This document shows positions 26,689 through 36,235 of a stretch of 64,000 bases of DNA, one piece after another. The DNA comes from Puniceibacterium sp. IMCC21224. GTDB taxonomy: Bacteria; Pseudomonadota; Alphaproteobacteria; Rhodobacterales; Rhodobacteraceae. Under the pieces are notes generated by a model that searched no databases, was not told where the DNA came from, and saw only the letters and a list, made by a program, of their open reading frames with translations. Both the position numbers and the translations under genes were made by a program. Position 1 is the first letter of the stretch. Each line of letters opens with the position of its first letter. Where the stretch lies: the NCBI RefSeq assembly GCF_001038505.1, contig NZ_LDPY01000001.1, positions 3,782,001 to 3,846,000 on the forward strand, in the 5' to 3' direction.

Positions 26689-27492
26689 ATGAAACCCCTT
26701 GTCCATTTTGCCTCGGTTCTGGCTTTTGCCGCCGCTGCTCCGGCGTTTGCCGACGATGCAGCAACCGGCCCCGTAGTTTCCAGTCAATCTGCCGGTGGTC
26801 CGGCTTTGGTGTTTTCGCTGCGTGGCGGTGTTGCCGGAGCGCCGGCCTATTTCGGGTCGGAAAAGATGGAAGCGGCTCCGGATCTGGGGTTCAACTTTCA
26901 TTTCCTGCGTTTTGGCGACCGTGAATTCGGTAACCCCGATCCCTGGCAGGACAGCCTTGGCTTTGGCGTCCATGGATCGTTCCGATACATCGGCGAACGC
27001 GATTCGAGCGATCACAGCAAACTGCGCGGCCTTGATGATGTCGACGCGGCGCTCGAACTTGGTCTCGGCGTTGGCTATGCCACCGAGAACCTCTATGCTT
27101 TTGCGGATGTCCGCCGTGGCTTTGGCGGTCACGAAGGCACCGTGGCCGAAGTCGGATTTGACGCTGTGATACGCCCCAACGACCGGCTGCGCCTTGCCTT
27201 TGGCCCGCGTTTCTTTTGGGGCAATGATGAATATGCCGACACCTATTTCGGCATCACACCCGCCGAATCGAGCGCATCTTTGCCGACCTACGATCCTGAT
27301 GGCGGCCTGCTGAGTGCCGGTGTGGAATTCAGCGCCCGCTACAAGATCAACGATCTTTGGGGCATCGAAGGCGCTGTGAACTATAACCAGCTTAACGACG
27401 ATGCCGAAGACAGCCCCATCGTCCGCAATGGCGACCGTGACCAGTGGGCTGTTCGTATCGGTTTCACCCGTGTCTTCAGCATCGGCGGCTGA
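26689..27492 (+). CDS. MipA/OmpV-family outer-membrane protein
   Basis: 267 residues with a Sec signal peptide (MKPLVHFASVLAFAAAAPAFA, cleavage before DDAA). The mature part has the MipA/OmpV beta-barrel pattern: FSLRGGVAGAPAYFGSEK, LRLAFGPRFFWGNDEYADTY, then GVEFSARYKINDLWGIEG. It ends in an aromatic-rich strand. In E. coli MipA links MltA and PBP1B, but many family members are only known as outer-membrane or antigenic proteins. A GAAAGGATC site precedes it. It lies in the gap that separates rpsP from rimM. Confidence 0.9.
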   Translation: MKPLVHFASVLAFAAAAPAFADDAATGPVVSSQSAGGPALVFSLRGGVAGAPAYFGSEKMEAAPDLGFNFHFLRFGDREFGNPDPWQDSLGFGVHGSFRYIGERDSSDHSKLRGLDDVDAALELGLGVGYATENLYAFADVRRGFGGHEGTVAEVGFDAVIRPNDRLRLAFGPRFFWGNDEYADTYFGITPAESSASLPTYDPDGGLLSAGVEFSARYKINDLWGIEGAVNYNQLNDDAEDSPIVRNGDRDQWAVRIGFTRVFSIGG

Positions 27493-27593
27493 TCGAACCC
27501 TTTTACCGCGACGCCTGATATACCGGGCGTTGCGGTCCCTGCCCCGGTTGGTCTATGGCTCGATAACGGAACCGGCAAAGGGAGGAAGCGCCA

Positions 27594-28106
27594 GTGAGTG
27601 ATGATCTGATTTGTGTCGGCGCCATTGCCGGTGCCTTTGGCGTCCAGGGCGAAGTCCGCCTGAAAAGCTTTACCGCAGATCCCGAGGCGCTGGCCGATTA
27701 CGCCCCCCTCACCACCGAGGATGGCAGCCGCAACTTTGACGTCCAGATCACCCGGACCATCGCCGCGGGCTTTGCCGCGCGCCTGTCCGGCGTGCGCAGC
27801 AAGGAAGAGGCCGACGCCCTGCGCGGCACCCGGCTTTTTGCGCCGCGCGACCGGTTGCCGTCGTTGCCCGATGACGAATATTACCACGCGGACTTGATCG
27901 GCCTCGAGGTCTGCGACACCGGCGGCGTGGTCATCGGCATCGTGCGCGCGGTTCTGAACCATGGCGCGGGCGACCTGTTGGAAATCGCCCTTCCCGGTCA
28001 AAGCGCCACAATCCTGCTGCCCTTTACACTGGCGGCGGTGCCCACCGTTGACCTGAGTGCCCGCCGTATCGTCGCCGACCCACCCGAAGGTCTGTTCGAA
28101 CCATGA
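27594..28106 (+). CDS. rimM: Ribosome maturation factor RimM
   Basis: 170 residues from a GTG start, with GGGAGGAAG 6-9 bases upstream. RimM helps mature the 30S head and binds S19. The N-terminal [20 protein letters not shown] is diagnostic, as is the PRC-barrel part ([29 protein letters not shown]). In most proteobacteria trmD and rplS follow. Here the next gene, overlapping by 4 bases, encodes a sulfotransferase-like protein, and trmD and rplS are not in the window. Confidence 0.95.
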   Translation: MSDDLICVGAIAGAFGVQGEVRLKSFTADPEALADYAPLTTEDGSRNFDVQITRTIAAGFAARLSGVRSKEEADALRGTRLFAPRDRLPSLPDDEYYHADLIGLEVCDTGGVVIGIVRAVLNHGAGDLLEIALPGQSATILLPFTLAAVPTVDLSARRIVADPPEGLFEP

Positions 28107-28906
28107 CACGTCTGGTCATCCACGCAGGGTTTCACAAGACTGGCACCACCAGCGTTCAAAGCATGATCGCCGCCAACCGCGACACGCTGGCCCCCCTGAC
28201 CCGATGCTACCTGCGCGATGACTTTGCCAATCTGACCGAGGCCGCGCGGCGGTTTTCCATTTCCCCGGATGCTACCGCCCTGGAAAATGTCCTGGATGCA
28301 GCAACCGAATTCTTTGACAATCTTGACCCACAGGACCCGCGCGCCATTCTGATGTCGTCCGAGGATCTGTCGGGCCACCTTCCTGGGCGCCATGGACTGG
28401 ACCGCTACGATGCCGCTGCGCTGATTCTTTCGCAGGTGGCCGAGGCGGCACATACCCGGTTTGGCGCCACACTCGACCTGACGTTCCATTTTTCCACCCG
28501 CAGCGCCGACGCCTGGCTGCGCAGTACCTGGTGGCAAAACCTGCGCAGCACCCGCATGACGCGCGACCTTGACGACTATGCCCGGACCATCGCCGCCGCC
28601 GCCGACCACAGCGCCATTCTGCAGGACGTTGCCTCTGCGGTGGCCCCCGACGCCGTGACCTGTCAGCCGCTCGAAGAGACGGGGGCACTGCCGCAAGGGC
28701 CACTGACGCCGCTGCTCGATCTGTTGGGGATCGACGCTGCGACCCGCGCCACGCTGACGGTGCTGCCACCCAACAATGTGCAGCCCGATATCGGGTTGGA
28801 TCAGGTGTTTCTGGCACTTAACCGCAGTGGTCTGCGCCACAAGCAAGTGAAAGAGGCGAAACGAAGCCTGCGCCGAATGGCCGAGCATACCTCACCCAAA
28901 GGCTAG
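28103..28906 (+). CDS. Sulfotransferase-like P-loop protein
   Basis: 267 residues. The start overlaps the rimM stop (ATGA). The N-terminus [19 protein letters not shown] carries the GxxKTGTTS loop that sulfotransferases use to bind the 5'-phosphosulfate of PAPS. A possible 3'-phosphate region is [17 protein letters not shown]. The remainder has no motif I can name. The C-terminus is basic. It could modify surface glycans; the overlap with rimM probably reflects gene order rather than function. The gene is real by codon use and frame, the activity is inferred. Confidence 0.72.
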   Translation: MTRLVIHAGFHKTGTTSVQSMIAANRDTLAPLTRCYLRDDFANLTEAARRFSISPDATALENVLDAATEFFDNLDPQDPRAILMSSEDLSGHLPGRHGLDRYDAAALILSQVAEAAHTRFGATLDLTFHFSTRSADAWLRSTWWQNLRSTRMTRDLDDYARTIAAAADHSAILQDVASAVAPDAVTCQPLEETGALPQGPLTPLLDLLGIDAATRATLTVLPPNNVQPDIGLDQVFLALNRSGLRHKQVKEAKRSLRRMAEHTSPKG

Positions 28907-29017
28907 AACACGTCATAGATGCGCCTTTACATCTTTCCGATCCGGCCCGGATTTTGACATAATCCCCGGGCACACTTCCTCAAAATCGGGACGTATTTTT
29001 GCGGGGGGAAGATTCTG

Positions 29018-30193
29018 GTGCAATTAAATTTCCAACGTATGGCCTTGGGCGGCCTTGCTTTCAGCCCGGCAATTGCAGTCCTGTTCTTGCCCGAATCCTA
29101 CAAACTGTCGATGCTGGCGACATTGGGACTGCCGCTCGCAACGGCGCTGATTTGCCTGATCGGCTTCTTCACCACCAAAATAGCCAGCCAAAGCCCCACA
29201 CGCCGTGGTGTCAGACCCAGAATTTCGAGCGGGCTGCTGCGCCGCAATGCGCTGCGTCGCCCAGCAATCAAGGTCCCCGCGCCCCAAACCCTGCGCGCCT
29301 ATCTTGGGGCCGTGCTGACGCCTGATAGTGCCGAATCGCAACGCGCCGCCCGTACCGGGCCAGAAACCGTTGACCATGCTGTGGCACGCGCCATGCTTCG
29401 CATCCTCGACAGTTGGGGGATGACTGGCGACAGCCCAATTGCCACACTGCCTGATGATCGGCTGGCAGAACTCTATCTCTTTGATCAGCTCATGCGTGGG
29501 ACACCGGATCTGGCGGGGGCATTGGCGCAGCAATTCCGCAGCCCGGATATCCTGCTGGCGCTTCGTGACCAGATTGGCACCATCGCCACGCGCCGCGCCA
29601 CGTTCGAGCGCCAGCGCCATGCCTTCGATGCAACCCGCCGCGCCTGGGACAACCAGTCACGCAAATTACGCCCCTCGGCGCTGCTAACGGCGCTTCAGGC
29701 ACTAGATTGGCCCGATTCCGATTTGTGGCACAAAGTTGTGATGGAGCACGACCCAACCGACCCCGCGCAACGCGAGGCGGCGCTGTGGTGTGCATTGCAG
29801 CCCTCTTGCGACCGGACCACCGTGGCCGCCTACCTGGCCAATCTGACCATCGACGGGCATCTTGATGCCGGCCTGCAGCGTCGCGACCATAGCTGGCTGG
29901 CAGGTGTGCAGACAGTCATCGAAAATTGGAACGACGGGCATTACACCCGTCAGCTACTCGCACTGGATCCCCCCGACGCGGTGAGCGCGGTCGCACCACA
30001 TCTGTCTCAGATTCTCGACCAGATGGCGACCACAACGGGGCAAGCGCGCTGGCCCGATCCGCGTGGGCTGTTTGCCGAATATCATGGCCGCGCACCGCGC
30101 CCGCGTGACAACTGGTGCCTTCAGTCTGGCCAACTCACCGCCCCACCGACATTGCGCGATTACGTTGAGGTACCAGCGCGTGACGTCGCCTGA
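29018..30193 (+). CDS. Uncharacterised membrane-anchored protein
   Basis: 391 residues from a GTG start with GGGGGGAAG upstream. Two hydrophobic segments (about residues 8-25 and 31-52) form an N-terminal membrane hairpin. The remaining 330 residues are helical, Ala/Leu/Arg-rich and soluble, with an Arg-rich link near 60-90 and Trp-containing helices (SALLTALQALDWPDSDLWHK, NWNDGHYTRQLLAL). No catalytic motif is seen and I do not recognise a family. The architecture resembles anchored scaffolding or polar proteins. It is transcribed alone with a 111-base upstream gap. Confidence 0.6.
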   Translation: MQLNFQRMALGGLAFSPAIAVLFLPESYKLSMLATLGLPLATALICLIGFFTTKIASQSPTRRGVRPRISSGLLRRNALRRPAIKVPAPQTLRAYLGAVLTPDSAESQRAARTGPETVDHAVARAMLRILDSWGMTGDSPIATLPDDRLAELYLFDQLMRGTPDLAGALAQQFRSPDILLALRDQIGTIATRRATFERQRHAFDATRRAWDNQSRKLRPSALLTALQALDWPDSDLWHKVVMEHDPTDPAQREAALWCALQPSCDRTTVAAYLANLTIDGHLDAGLQRRDHSWLAGVQTVIENWNDGHYTRQLLALDPPDAVSAVAPHLSQILDQMATTTGQARWPDPRGLFAEYHGRAPRPRDNWCLQSGQLTAPPTLRDYVEVPARDVA

Positions 30194-30579
30194 GCGTATC
30201 CTCGGGCACTCTTCTCATGTGAAGCTGTGGCGTCTTGCGGCGTTGTCCAGAACCGAAAGGTTGGCGCAGCGCCCCGCTGCCAGACAGCCCACATGGTTTG
30301 CAGGTGCAACCCTCGTCGGGCAGTAGAGCACCCGAATTCAGGCCACCCCGGTTTTGCACTGAAACAATCCGCGCGTTCTTTGCCGTCTCGCCACACCCCG
30401 CCGCCACGCGAATTCTGCGGCAAGCGCCCGCAAAATCCCGACCGGTTTCCGCCTGGGCGGTCAGTTTCATTCCACTTGGTCTCTTGCATCTTGGACTTGC
30501 GCCGGGTCACGGTGCATCCAACCCGAAGACAGTGTAAAACTGTGTTCGGCGGACATAGCTGGAAGGCAGAAACAGAGGC
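30194..30579. other. 386-base gap without a supported gene
   Basis: Several frames are open on both strands, but they are rich in Cys, His, Pro and Arg and show no similarity I can recognise. No clear promoter, terminator or tRNA is seen. A small inverted repeat ACAGT-GTAAA-ACTGT lies at about 30530-30544, close to the next gene start at 30580. Confidence 0.4.
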
Positions 30580-31137
30580 ATGGCAGCAGAATATTTCTTT
30601 GGCTACGGATCTTTGGTCAACAGCCGCACCCATATCTACGATCCGGTTCATGTCGCCCGCGCAACCGGTTGGCGCCGCATCTGGTGCCACACCGGCGCGC
30701 GCGAACTGGCTTATCTGACGGTACTTCCCGACCCTGGCTGTGCCATAGACGGTCTGGTCGCCCCCGTGGACGGCGACTGGAGCGCACTCGACCTGCGCGA
30801 GACGGCTTATGACAGACTCGACGCCAACGGCAGCGTCAGTCACAGGGCAGATCATGGTCCGGTCGCCATCTATGCTATCGCGCCCGAAAACCGGCAATTG
30901 CCCGACGATGACCACCCGATGCTGCTCAGCTATCTCGACGTGGTGCTTCAGGGATACCTCGAAGTGTATGGAACTGGCGGCGCGGATCGGTTTATTGCTA
31001 CCACTGCCGGCTGGGACACGCCGGTCCTCGATGATCGTGCGCGGCCGCGCTACCCGCGCGCGCAGGATCTGGATGATAGCCAACGCGCCTATGTCGACGC
31101 CGCACTGGCGTCTCTTGCCTGCCGGGTTCTGGTCTGA
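30580..31137 (+). CDS. Gamma-glutamylcyclotransferase-family protein
   Basis: 185 residues. The N-terminal FFGYGSLVNSRTHIYDP has the YGSL substrate loop of the GGCT/AIG2/ChaC fold. Members cleave gamma-glutamyl peptides to 5-oxoproline. A conserved acidic residue is expected in the LDLRETAYDRLD segment, where a Glu is present. The stop overlaps the next start by one base (TGATG), so it is coupled to a DUF2254 membrane protein. The exact substrate is not predictable. Confidence 0.8.
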   Translation: MAAEYFFGYGSLVNSRTHIYDPVHVARATGWRRIWCHTGARELAYLTVLPDPGCAIDGLVAPVDGDWSALDLRETAYDRLDANGSVSHRADHGPVAIYAIAPENRQLPDDDHPMLLSYLDVVLQGYLEVYGTGGADRFIATTAGWDTPVLDDRARPRYPRAQDLDDSQRAYVDAALASLACRVLV

Positions 31138-32381
31138 TGCTGTCGCGGCCCTTTATGCTGATCCTGCGGGCGACCCGGCGGCTGGGGGTGCGGGTGCTGT
31201 TCCTGTCGCTACTGGCTGTGGTCGCCGCGGTGCTGGCGCCGCAGTTCGATTCGCTGATCCCGGACGCGCTCAAGGACCGGTTCGGGCAGGACGCAGTGCT
31301 GCCGATCCTCAATATTCTTGCCTCATCCATGTTGGCCGTCACCACGTTTTCGCTGGGCGTCATGGTGTCGGCCTTTCAGGCGGCGCAAAGCCAGGCTACC
31401 CCCCGCGCCTACCGTGTGCTGATGCAGGACACCACGACGCAGACGGTGTTGGCGACCTTTGTCAGCGGTTTCCTGTTTTCGCTCATCGCGCTGGTGATGT
31501 TTCAGGCCGAACTTTATGACGACGCGGGCGCTGTGGTGGTCTTTGGCCTAACCCTGATCAACATCCTGCTGATCGTGGTGGCGATCCTGCGCTGGATCGA
31601 CCTGCTCAGCCAATTGGGCAGCATGCATCATACGCTCTGGATGGTCGAAGACGCCGCCCATAACAGCCTGTCGCAACATGGGCGGACCCCGACTTTGGGC
31701 GCCCGTTCGATCAATCAGGCTGACCCGCCGCCACAGGGCGCTGCGCCCGTGCGCGCGCCCTGTTCCGGGCATGTGCAATTCATAGATGTTTCGAAACTGC
31801 ACGACCGGCTTGAAAAAGAGGACGCCCGCCTGTGGCTGACCTGCCAGCCCGGCGCCTATGTGCTGCGCGGCGAAGTGCTGGGCCACGTGGCCGGTGGCCC
31901 GGCTGAACTGGCAGACGAAATCCGCGACCACATCACCTTTGGCGCCGAGCGCACGATGGAGCAGGACGCCCGTTTTGGCGTCATGGTCCTGAGCGAGATT
32001 GCCGTGCGCGCGCTGTCCCCCGGCGTCAACGATCCGGGAACCGCCATCGACGTCATTCACCGATTGCAACGGCTGCTGTGGGAATATGCCGCTGATCGCG
32101 ACAGCCAGGCCGAGGTACGGTATCCGCGCATCCAGCTGACCTGCCTGACGGTGGCGGATATCGTCGACGATGCTTATGGCGTGATCAGCCGCGACAGCGC
32201 CGGGCGGATCGAAGTCATCCGGCAGGTGGTACAGGCGCTCCTGAGACTAGAGCAGGCCAAGGCCGCCGATCTGGCCTCAGCCGCACGAGACGCGCGCAAC
32301 TACGCGCTGGCCCATGGTGACGCCGCGCTTAGCCTCGACAGTGATCGCGCGGCACTGCGGGAATTGGCACCCAGAAAATAG
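31137..32381 (+). CDS. DUF2254 membrane protein
   Basis: 414 residues. The N-terminal 160 residues hold four membrane helices (for example VLFLSLLAVVAAVLAPQF and TVLATFVSGFLFSLIALVMF). The remaining cytoplasmic part matches DUF2254: TFSLGVMVSAFQAAQSQATP, SGHVQFIDVSKL, and the phrase RALSPGVNDPGTAIDVIHRL, which is characteristic. Function unknown. It is translationally coupled with the gamma-glutamylcyclotransferase-like gene. It is convergent with gltX across 48 bases. Confidence 0.88.
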   Translation: MLSRPFMLILRATRRLGVRVLFLSLLAVVAAVLAPQFDSLIPDALKDRFGQDAVLPILNILASSMLAVTTFSLGVMVSAFQAAQSQATPRAYRVLMQDTTTQTVLATFVSGFLFSLIALVMFQAELYDDAGAVVVFGLTLINILLIVVAILRWIDLLSQLGSMHHTLWMVEDAAHNSLSQHGRTPTLGARSINQADPPPQGAAPVRAPCSGHVQFIDVSKLHDRLEKEDARLWLTCQPGAYVLRGEVLGHVAGGPAELADEIRDHITFGAERTMEQDARFGVMVLSEIAVRALSPGVNDPGTAIDVIHRLQRLLWEYAADRDSQAEVRYPRIQLTCLTVADIVDDAYGVISRDSAGRIEVIRQVVQALLRLEQAKAADLASAARDARNYALAHGDAALSLDSDRAALRELAPRK

Positions 32382-32429
32382 CCCCTGCGCCTGAGACCGT
32401 TTGGCGCACCTGCCGCTGCAAGTGCAGGT

Positions 32430-33767
32430 TCAGCCCCGCGCCAGCGACCGCGCCCGGATCACCTGCATCAGCGGCAGAACATCAGCCATTTCCGGCCCAC
32501 GCTGCTGACCGGTGACAGCCAGACGCAGCGGCATGAACAGACCCTTGCCTTTGCGGCCTGTTGCCTCTTTGACCGCTGCTGTCCACTGACCCCAACTGTC
32601 GCGGTCAAGGGGTCTGTCGGGCAGCAGCGCCATGGCCTGAGCGATGAATTCCTGATCCTCGTCCGCGACCATGGGTTCCGCCCCTTCCGAGAACAGCGTC
32701 CACCAGCCCGCCAGATCACCGCGCACGGTGATATTTTCGCGTGCGACGTTCCAGAACGGCTCGGCCTTGTCGTCCGGCACACCCAGCGCCGCAATCTCGA
32801 CCTTTACGGCGTCGAACGGCAAGGCGTGCAGTTTGCGCGCCGTCAGCGGAAACAAGTCCTGCACATCAAATTTGGTCGGCGCGGACCCGAATTGCGACAG
32901 GTCGAACCCCTCGGCAATCTCATCCAGCGACATCCGCAGTTCGACCGGCTGGGACGAGCCTAGCCGCGCCATCAGGGACAGCAGCGCCTCGGGTTCGACG
33001 CCCTGCGCGCGCAGATCCTGCAAGGCAAGCGAGCCGAGGCGTTTCGACAGCCCCTCGCCCTGCGGACCAGTCAGCAGGGAATGGTGTGCAAATGCAGGCG
33101 GCGTGCCGCCCAGCGCGCGGATAATCTGGATCTGGGTCGCCGTGTTGGTGACGTGGTCGGACCCACGCACCACGTTGGTCACCCCCATGTCGGTGTCATC
33201 AACGACTGACGCCATGGTATAGAGGTTCTGACCGTCCGCCTTGATCAGGACCGGGTCAGACAGGCTGGCTGCATCAATCGACAAATCACCAAGGATGCCG
33301 TCGGTCCACTCGATCCGCTCCTGATCGAGCTTGAAACGCCAGACGCCCGCGCCGCGCTCGGCGCGCAGCGCATCCTTCTCAGCATCCGTCAGGGCCAGTG
33401 CGGCGCGGTCATAGACCGGCGGTTTGCCCATGTTGAGCTGCTTCTTGCGCTTCAAGTCCAGTTCCACCGGCGTCTCAAACGCCTCGTAAAAGCGGCCCAT
33501 GTCGCGCAACTGGTCCGCCGCCTCGGCATATCGATCAAGCCGCTCGGACTGGCGCTCGGTCCGGTCCCAGGTCAGGCCCAGCCATTCCAGATCACGCTTG
33601 ATTGCGTCGACATATTCCTGCTTGGACCGTTCGGGATCGGTGTCATCGATCCGCAAGATAAAATTGCCGCCAGCCTTGCGGGCGATGAGATAATTGAACA
33701 GCGCGGTGCGCAAGTTGCCGACGTGGATGAAACCGGTGGGCGATGGGGCGAAACGGGTGGTGGTCAT
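32430..33767 (-). CDS. gltX: Glutamyl-tRNA synthetase
   Basis: 445 residues. It charges tRNA-Glu, and in organisms lacking GlnRS also tRNA-Gln for later amidation by GatCAB. The class I HIGH-like motif is PSPTGFIHVGNLRTALFNYL and the KMSKS-like motif is GEGLSKRLGSLAL. The start at 33767 has GGAGA 8 bases upstream. Alphaproteobacteria often hold two paralogues that divide tRNA-Glu and tRNA-Gln; which one this is cannot be told from this window. It is followed on the other side by a convergent DUF2254 gene. Confidence 0.95.
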   Translation of the reverse strand: MTTTRFAPSPTGFIHVGNLRTALFNYLIARKAGGNFILRIDDTDPERSKQEYVDAIKRDLEWLGLTWDRTERQSERLDRYAEAADQLRDMGRFYEAFETPVELDLKRKKQLNMGKPPVYDRAALALTDAEKDALRAERGAGVWRFKLDQERIEWTDGILGDLSIDAASLSDPVLIKADGQNLYTMASVVDDTDMGVTNVVRGSDHVTNTATQIQIIRALGGTPPAFAHHSLLTGPQGEGLSKRLGSLALQDLRAQGVEPEALLSLMARLGSSQPVELRMSLDEIAEGFDLSQFGSAPTKFDVQDLFPLTARKLHALPFDAVKVEIAALGVPDDKAEPFWNVARENITVRGDLAGWWTLFSEGAEPMVADEDQEFIAQAMALLPDRPLDRDSWGQWTAAVKEATGRKGKGLFMPLRLAVTGQQRGPEMADVLPLMQVIRARSLARG

Positions 33768-33831
33768 GGGTGTCTCCTGTTGCGCGCTGGCATTTCACAA
33801 TGGCCGGGCTTTGTCCACCGAAACGGGGCGC

Positions 33832-35160
33832 TCAGGAGTTGTGCGGCGCACGCGGATGCAGTTCGTCGATGACCACTGGGTGAGCATGCGGACCCGCAAT
33901 GGCAGAGGCCAGGTGCGGATGATCGGCGGGCAGGTCGGGATGCTGATGCGCCACCGCGTCGTCCGCAGATGCGGGCCAGAGCCGCAGCGCCAGGATCACA
34001 CCGACCGCCGCCATCAGCGCCAATATCCCCAGCGCCGGACCCATGCCCAGCGCGACGCCAGCCCATCCAGCCAGTGGATAGCTTAGCAGCCAGCAGACAT
34101 GGCTAAGCGCGAACTGCGCCGCAAAGACGGCGGGCCGGTCCGATGGATGCGAGGAGCGGCGCAGCAGTCGGCCCGACGGTGTCAGTATCCCGGAATAAAG
34201 CCCGCCCATAACCGCCCATAGCGTCAGGAACACGCCCCAGCGCGGCAGCCCCCGCAGCATCAACCACAGCGACAGCGCCGCCATGACCACGGCCAGCACC
34301 AATGCAGCACCCAGCATGACCGGGCGGTCCGGCACCCGGTCCAGCACCCAGGGCAACGCAAGCGCCACCGCCATTGACCCCGCGCCATAAGCCGCCAGCG
34401 CTGCAGCCAGCGCGCCCTCGTTTCCGCCGTAACCTGCGCGCACCAGCACCACGGTATTGACCAGCACAAAACCGCTTGCTGACGCCGCCGCCAATGTCAG
34501 CGCCAAAAGCCCGCGCAGACGCGGCGTAAAAAGGTAGATTCGCAGTCCCCGCGTCAAACGTTCGCGGAATGGCCGTGGTGCTGTCGCCACCAGCACCGGC
34601 AAGGCCGCTGACCAGACCAGCACCGCCGATCCCAGAAACCCCGCTACCGTGCCCAGAAACAGCGTGGAATAACTCATCACGCCCAGCAAAAGCCCCGCCA
34701 GCGCCGGGCTTGTCAGGTTTTCGAGGTCATAGGCCAGCCGCGACAGGGACAGCGCGCGGGTATAGTCGCCTTCGTCTGGCAGCACGTCGGGCAACGTCGC
34801 CTGATAGGCCGGGGTGAAACAGGCCGAAGCCGCCTGCAACACAAAAATCAGCAGATAGACCTGCCAGACTGCATCGACAAATGGCAGGCACAGCGCCACG
34901 CCCGCCCGCAGCAGATCGGCCCCCACCAGCACCGCCTTGCGCGGCCAGCGGACGGCCAGCGCCTGTGCCACCGGGCTCAGACCGACATAGGCCAGCATCT
35001 TTATCGTATAGGCCACGCCCAGAACCGCGCCCGCCTGTGGCCCGGCAAGGTCATACGCCAACAGGCCCAGCGCCACGGTCAAAAGCCCGGTGCCGGTCAG
35101 CGCCACGATCTGGGCGGCCAGAAGCCGTGCATAAACCGGGTTGCGCAACAGGGTGATCAT
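33832..35160 (-). CDS. MFS transporter with His-rich C-terminus
   Basis: 442 residues with about twelve hydrophobic helices. The loop motif AQALAVRWPRKAVLVGADLL between helices 2 and 3 fits the major facilitator family A motif only loosely, with the usual Gly and Arg residues. The drug-efflux subgroup is likely but the substrate is unknown. After the last helix comes a 45-residue tail with nine His residues (AHQHPDLPADHPHL, GPHAHPVVIDELHP), typical of metal-binding tails. That raises the chance that it moves or senses a divalent metal such as nickel, cobalt or zinc. Confidence 0.82.
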   Translation of the reverse strand: MITLLRNPVYARLLAAQIVALTGTGLLTVALGLLAYDLAGPQAGAVLGVAYTIKMLAYVGLSPVAQALAVRWPRKAVLVGADLLRAGVALCLPFVDAVWQVYLLIFVLQAASACFTPAYQATLPDVLPDEGDYTRALSLSRLAYDLENLTSPALAGLLLGVMSYSTLFLGTVAGFLGSAVLVWSAALPVLVATAPRPFRERLTRGLRIYLFTPRLRGLLALTLAAASASGFVLVNTVVLVRAGYGGNEGALAAALAAYGAGSMAVALALPWVLDRVPDRPVMLGAALVLAVVMAALSLWLMLRGLPRWGVFLTLWAVMGGLYSGILTPSGRLLRRSSHPSDRPAVFAAQFALSHVCWLLSYPLAGWAGVALGMGPALGILALMAAVGVILALRLWPASADDAVAHQHPDLPADHPHLASAIAGPHAHPVVIDELHPRAPHNS

Positions 35161-35234
35161 GCGGCAAGCCTAGCTCTATTGCGGTGCGGGTCAAGCGGCC
35201 CGTTCGCGCGTTCCTGACCTGCCCGAGGCCACCC

Positions 35235-35777
35235 ATGCGCTGCTTTCTTGCCCTGCCGCTGCCGCCCTCGGATGCCGCCGTTCTGGTCGCGCTGCAAAAC
35301 CGCCTGCCAGTGGGCCGCACCGTGACCGAGGATAACCTGCACCTCACGCTGGTCTTTCTGGATGATCAGCCAGAAGACACCCTGCAAGACATCCACGAGG
35401 CGATGGAAACCCTGCATGCGCCACCCGTGACGCTCACCCTGTCCGGGTTCGAAACGACGGGGGGCAAAGGCGGCCATGCACTGGCCGTGATTGGTGATGG
35501 CGGCCCCGCGCTGCGCGATCTGCAAGGCCGTATCCTGTCGCGGTTGCGCGGAATTGGTCTGCAACTCGACCGGCGCCGGTTCCGCCCGCATGTGACACTG
35601 GCCCGCCTGCCTGCGCAGCTATCGCCCGAGGGGCAGGACCGCATGGCCCGGTTTCTGACCAGCGAAGGAACCTTCAGCCTGCCCGATATCCGTATCACGC
35701 GTTTTGCGCTCTACCAGTCGTTTCTGCGCCGCGACGGTGCGGAATACGAGGAGCTGGCCAGCTATCCGCTGGTCTGA
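35235..35777 (+). CDS. thpR: RNA 2',3'-cyclic phosphodiesterase (ThpR/LigT)
   Basis: 180 residues. The start at 35235 gives MRCFLALPLPPSD, the usual N-terminus. The two HxT motifs of the 2H phosphoesterase fold are LHLTLVFLDD and FRPHVTLARLP. The enzyme opens 2',3'-cyclic phosphates at RNA ends and can ligate tRNA halves in vitro; its cellular job is unclear. It is divergent from the MFS gene and followed 40 bases later by a metallopeptidase gene. Confidence 0.93.
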   Translation: MRCFLALPLPPSDAAVLVALQNRLPVGRTVTEDNLHLTLVFLDDQPEDTLQDIHEAMETLHAPPVTLTLSGFETTGGKGGHALAVIGDGGPALRDLQGRILSRLRGIGLQLDRRRFRPHVTLARLPAQLSPEGQDRMARFLTSEGTFSLPDIRITRFALYQSFLRRDGAEYEELASYPLV

Positions 35778-35817
35778 CCTCTTTGCGTCGCGCCCCCTCT
35801 ATCACCATATAGCTGAG

Positions 35818-36207
35818 ATGCAGGTACCCGATCTTTCCGCATTCGAAACGATGGCTCGCGATGCCATTGAGGCCCTGCCCGAGGTGTTCCGCACCCCGGC
35901 CCGCGCGATACTGCTGCAAGTCACCGACTGGCCGGACGCCGCGATGCTGGCCGATCTGGAGATTGACGACGCACTGAACCTGACCGGGCTGTATGACGGC
36001 ATCCCGATGACCGAAAAGGCGCTGAGCGATCCGTCACCATGGCCTGATACCATCTGGCTGTTCCGCGAACCGATCTTGCAGGAGTGGCGCGAGCGGGGGA
36101 ATGTCGAACTGTCCGAGCTGATTGCCCATGTGGTGGTGCACGAATTGGCGCATCACTTTGGCTGGTCCGACGATGATATCGCCCGGATCGACCGATGGTG
36201 GGAATGA
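35818..36207 (+). CDS. Minimal zincin metallopeptidase-family protein
   Basis: 129 residues from the ATG at 35818; a longer frame reaches back into thpR and is not used. The zinc motif HExxH appears as VVVHELAHHFGWSDDDI, with the downstream Asp pair typical of the small zincin (PF06262-like) family. The N-terminal part EALPEVFRTPARAILLQVTDWP is also characteristic. Substrate and role are unknown. It follows thpR on the same strand. Confidence 0.87.
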   Translation: MQVPDLSAFETMARDAIEALPEVFRTPARAILLQVTDWPDAAMLADLEIDDALNLTGLYDGIPMTEKALSDPSPWPDTIWLFREPILQEWRERGNVELSELIAHVVVHELAHHFGWSDDDIARIDRWWE

Positions 36208-36235
36208 CCCGCGCCGTGGTCCGTCGCAAGCACCC

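Noticed and set aside
30160..31083. 307-residue minus-strand frame across the gap and the cyclotransferase-like gene
   Set aside because: It covers a supported gene in antisense and its gap portion is Cys/Arg-rich without similarity.
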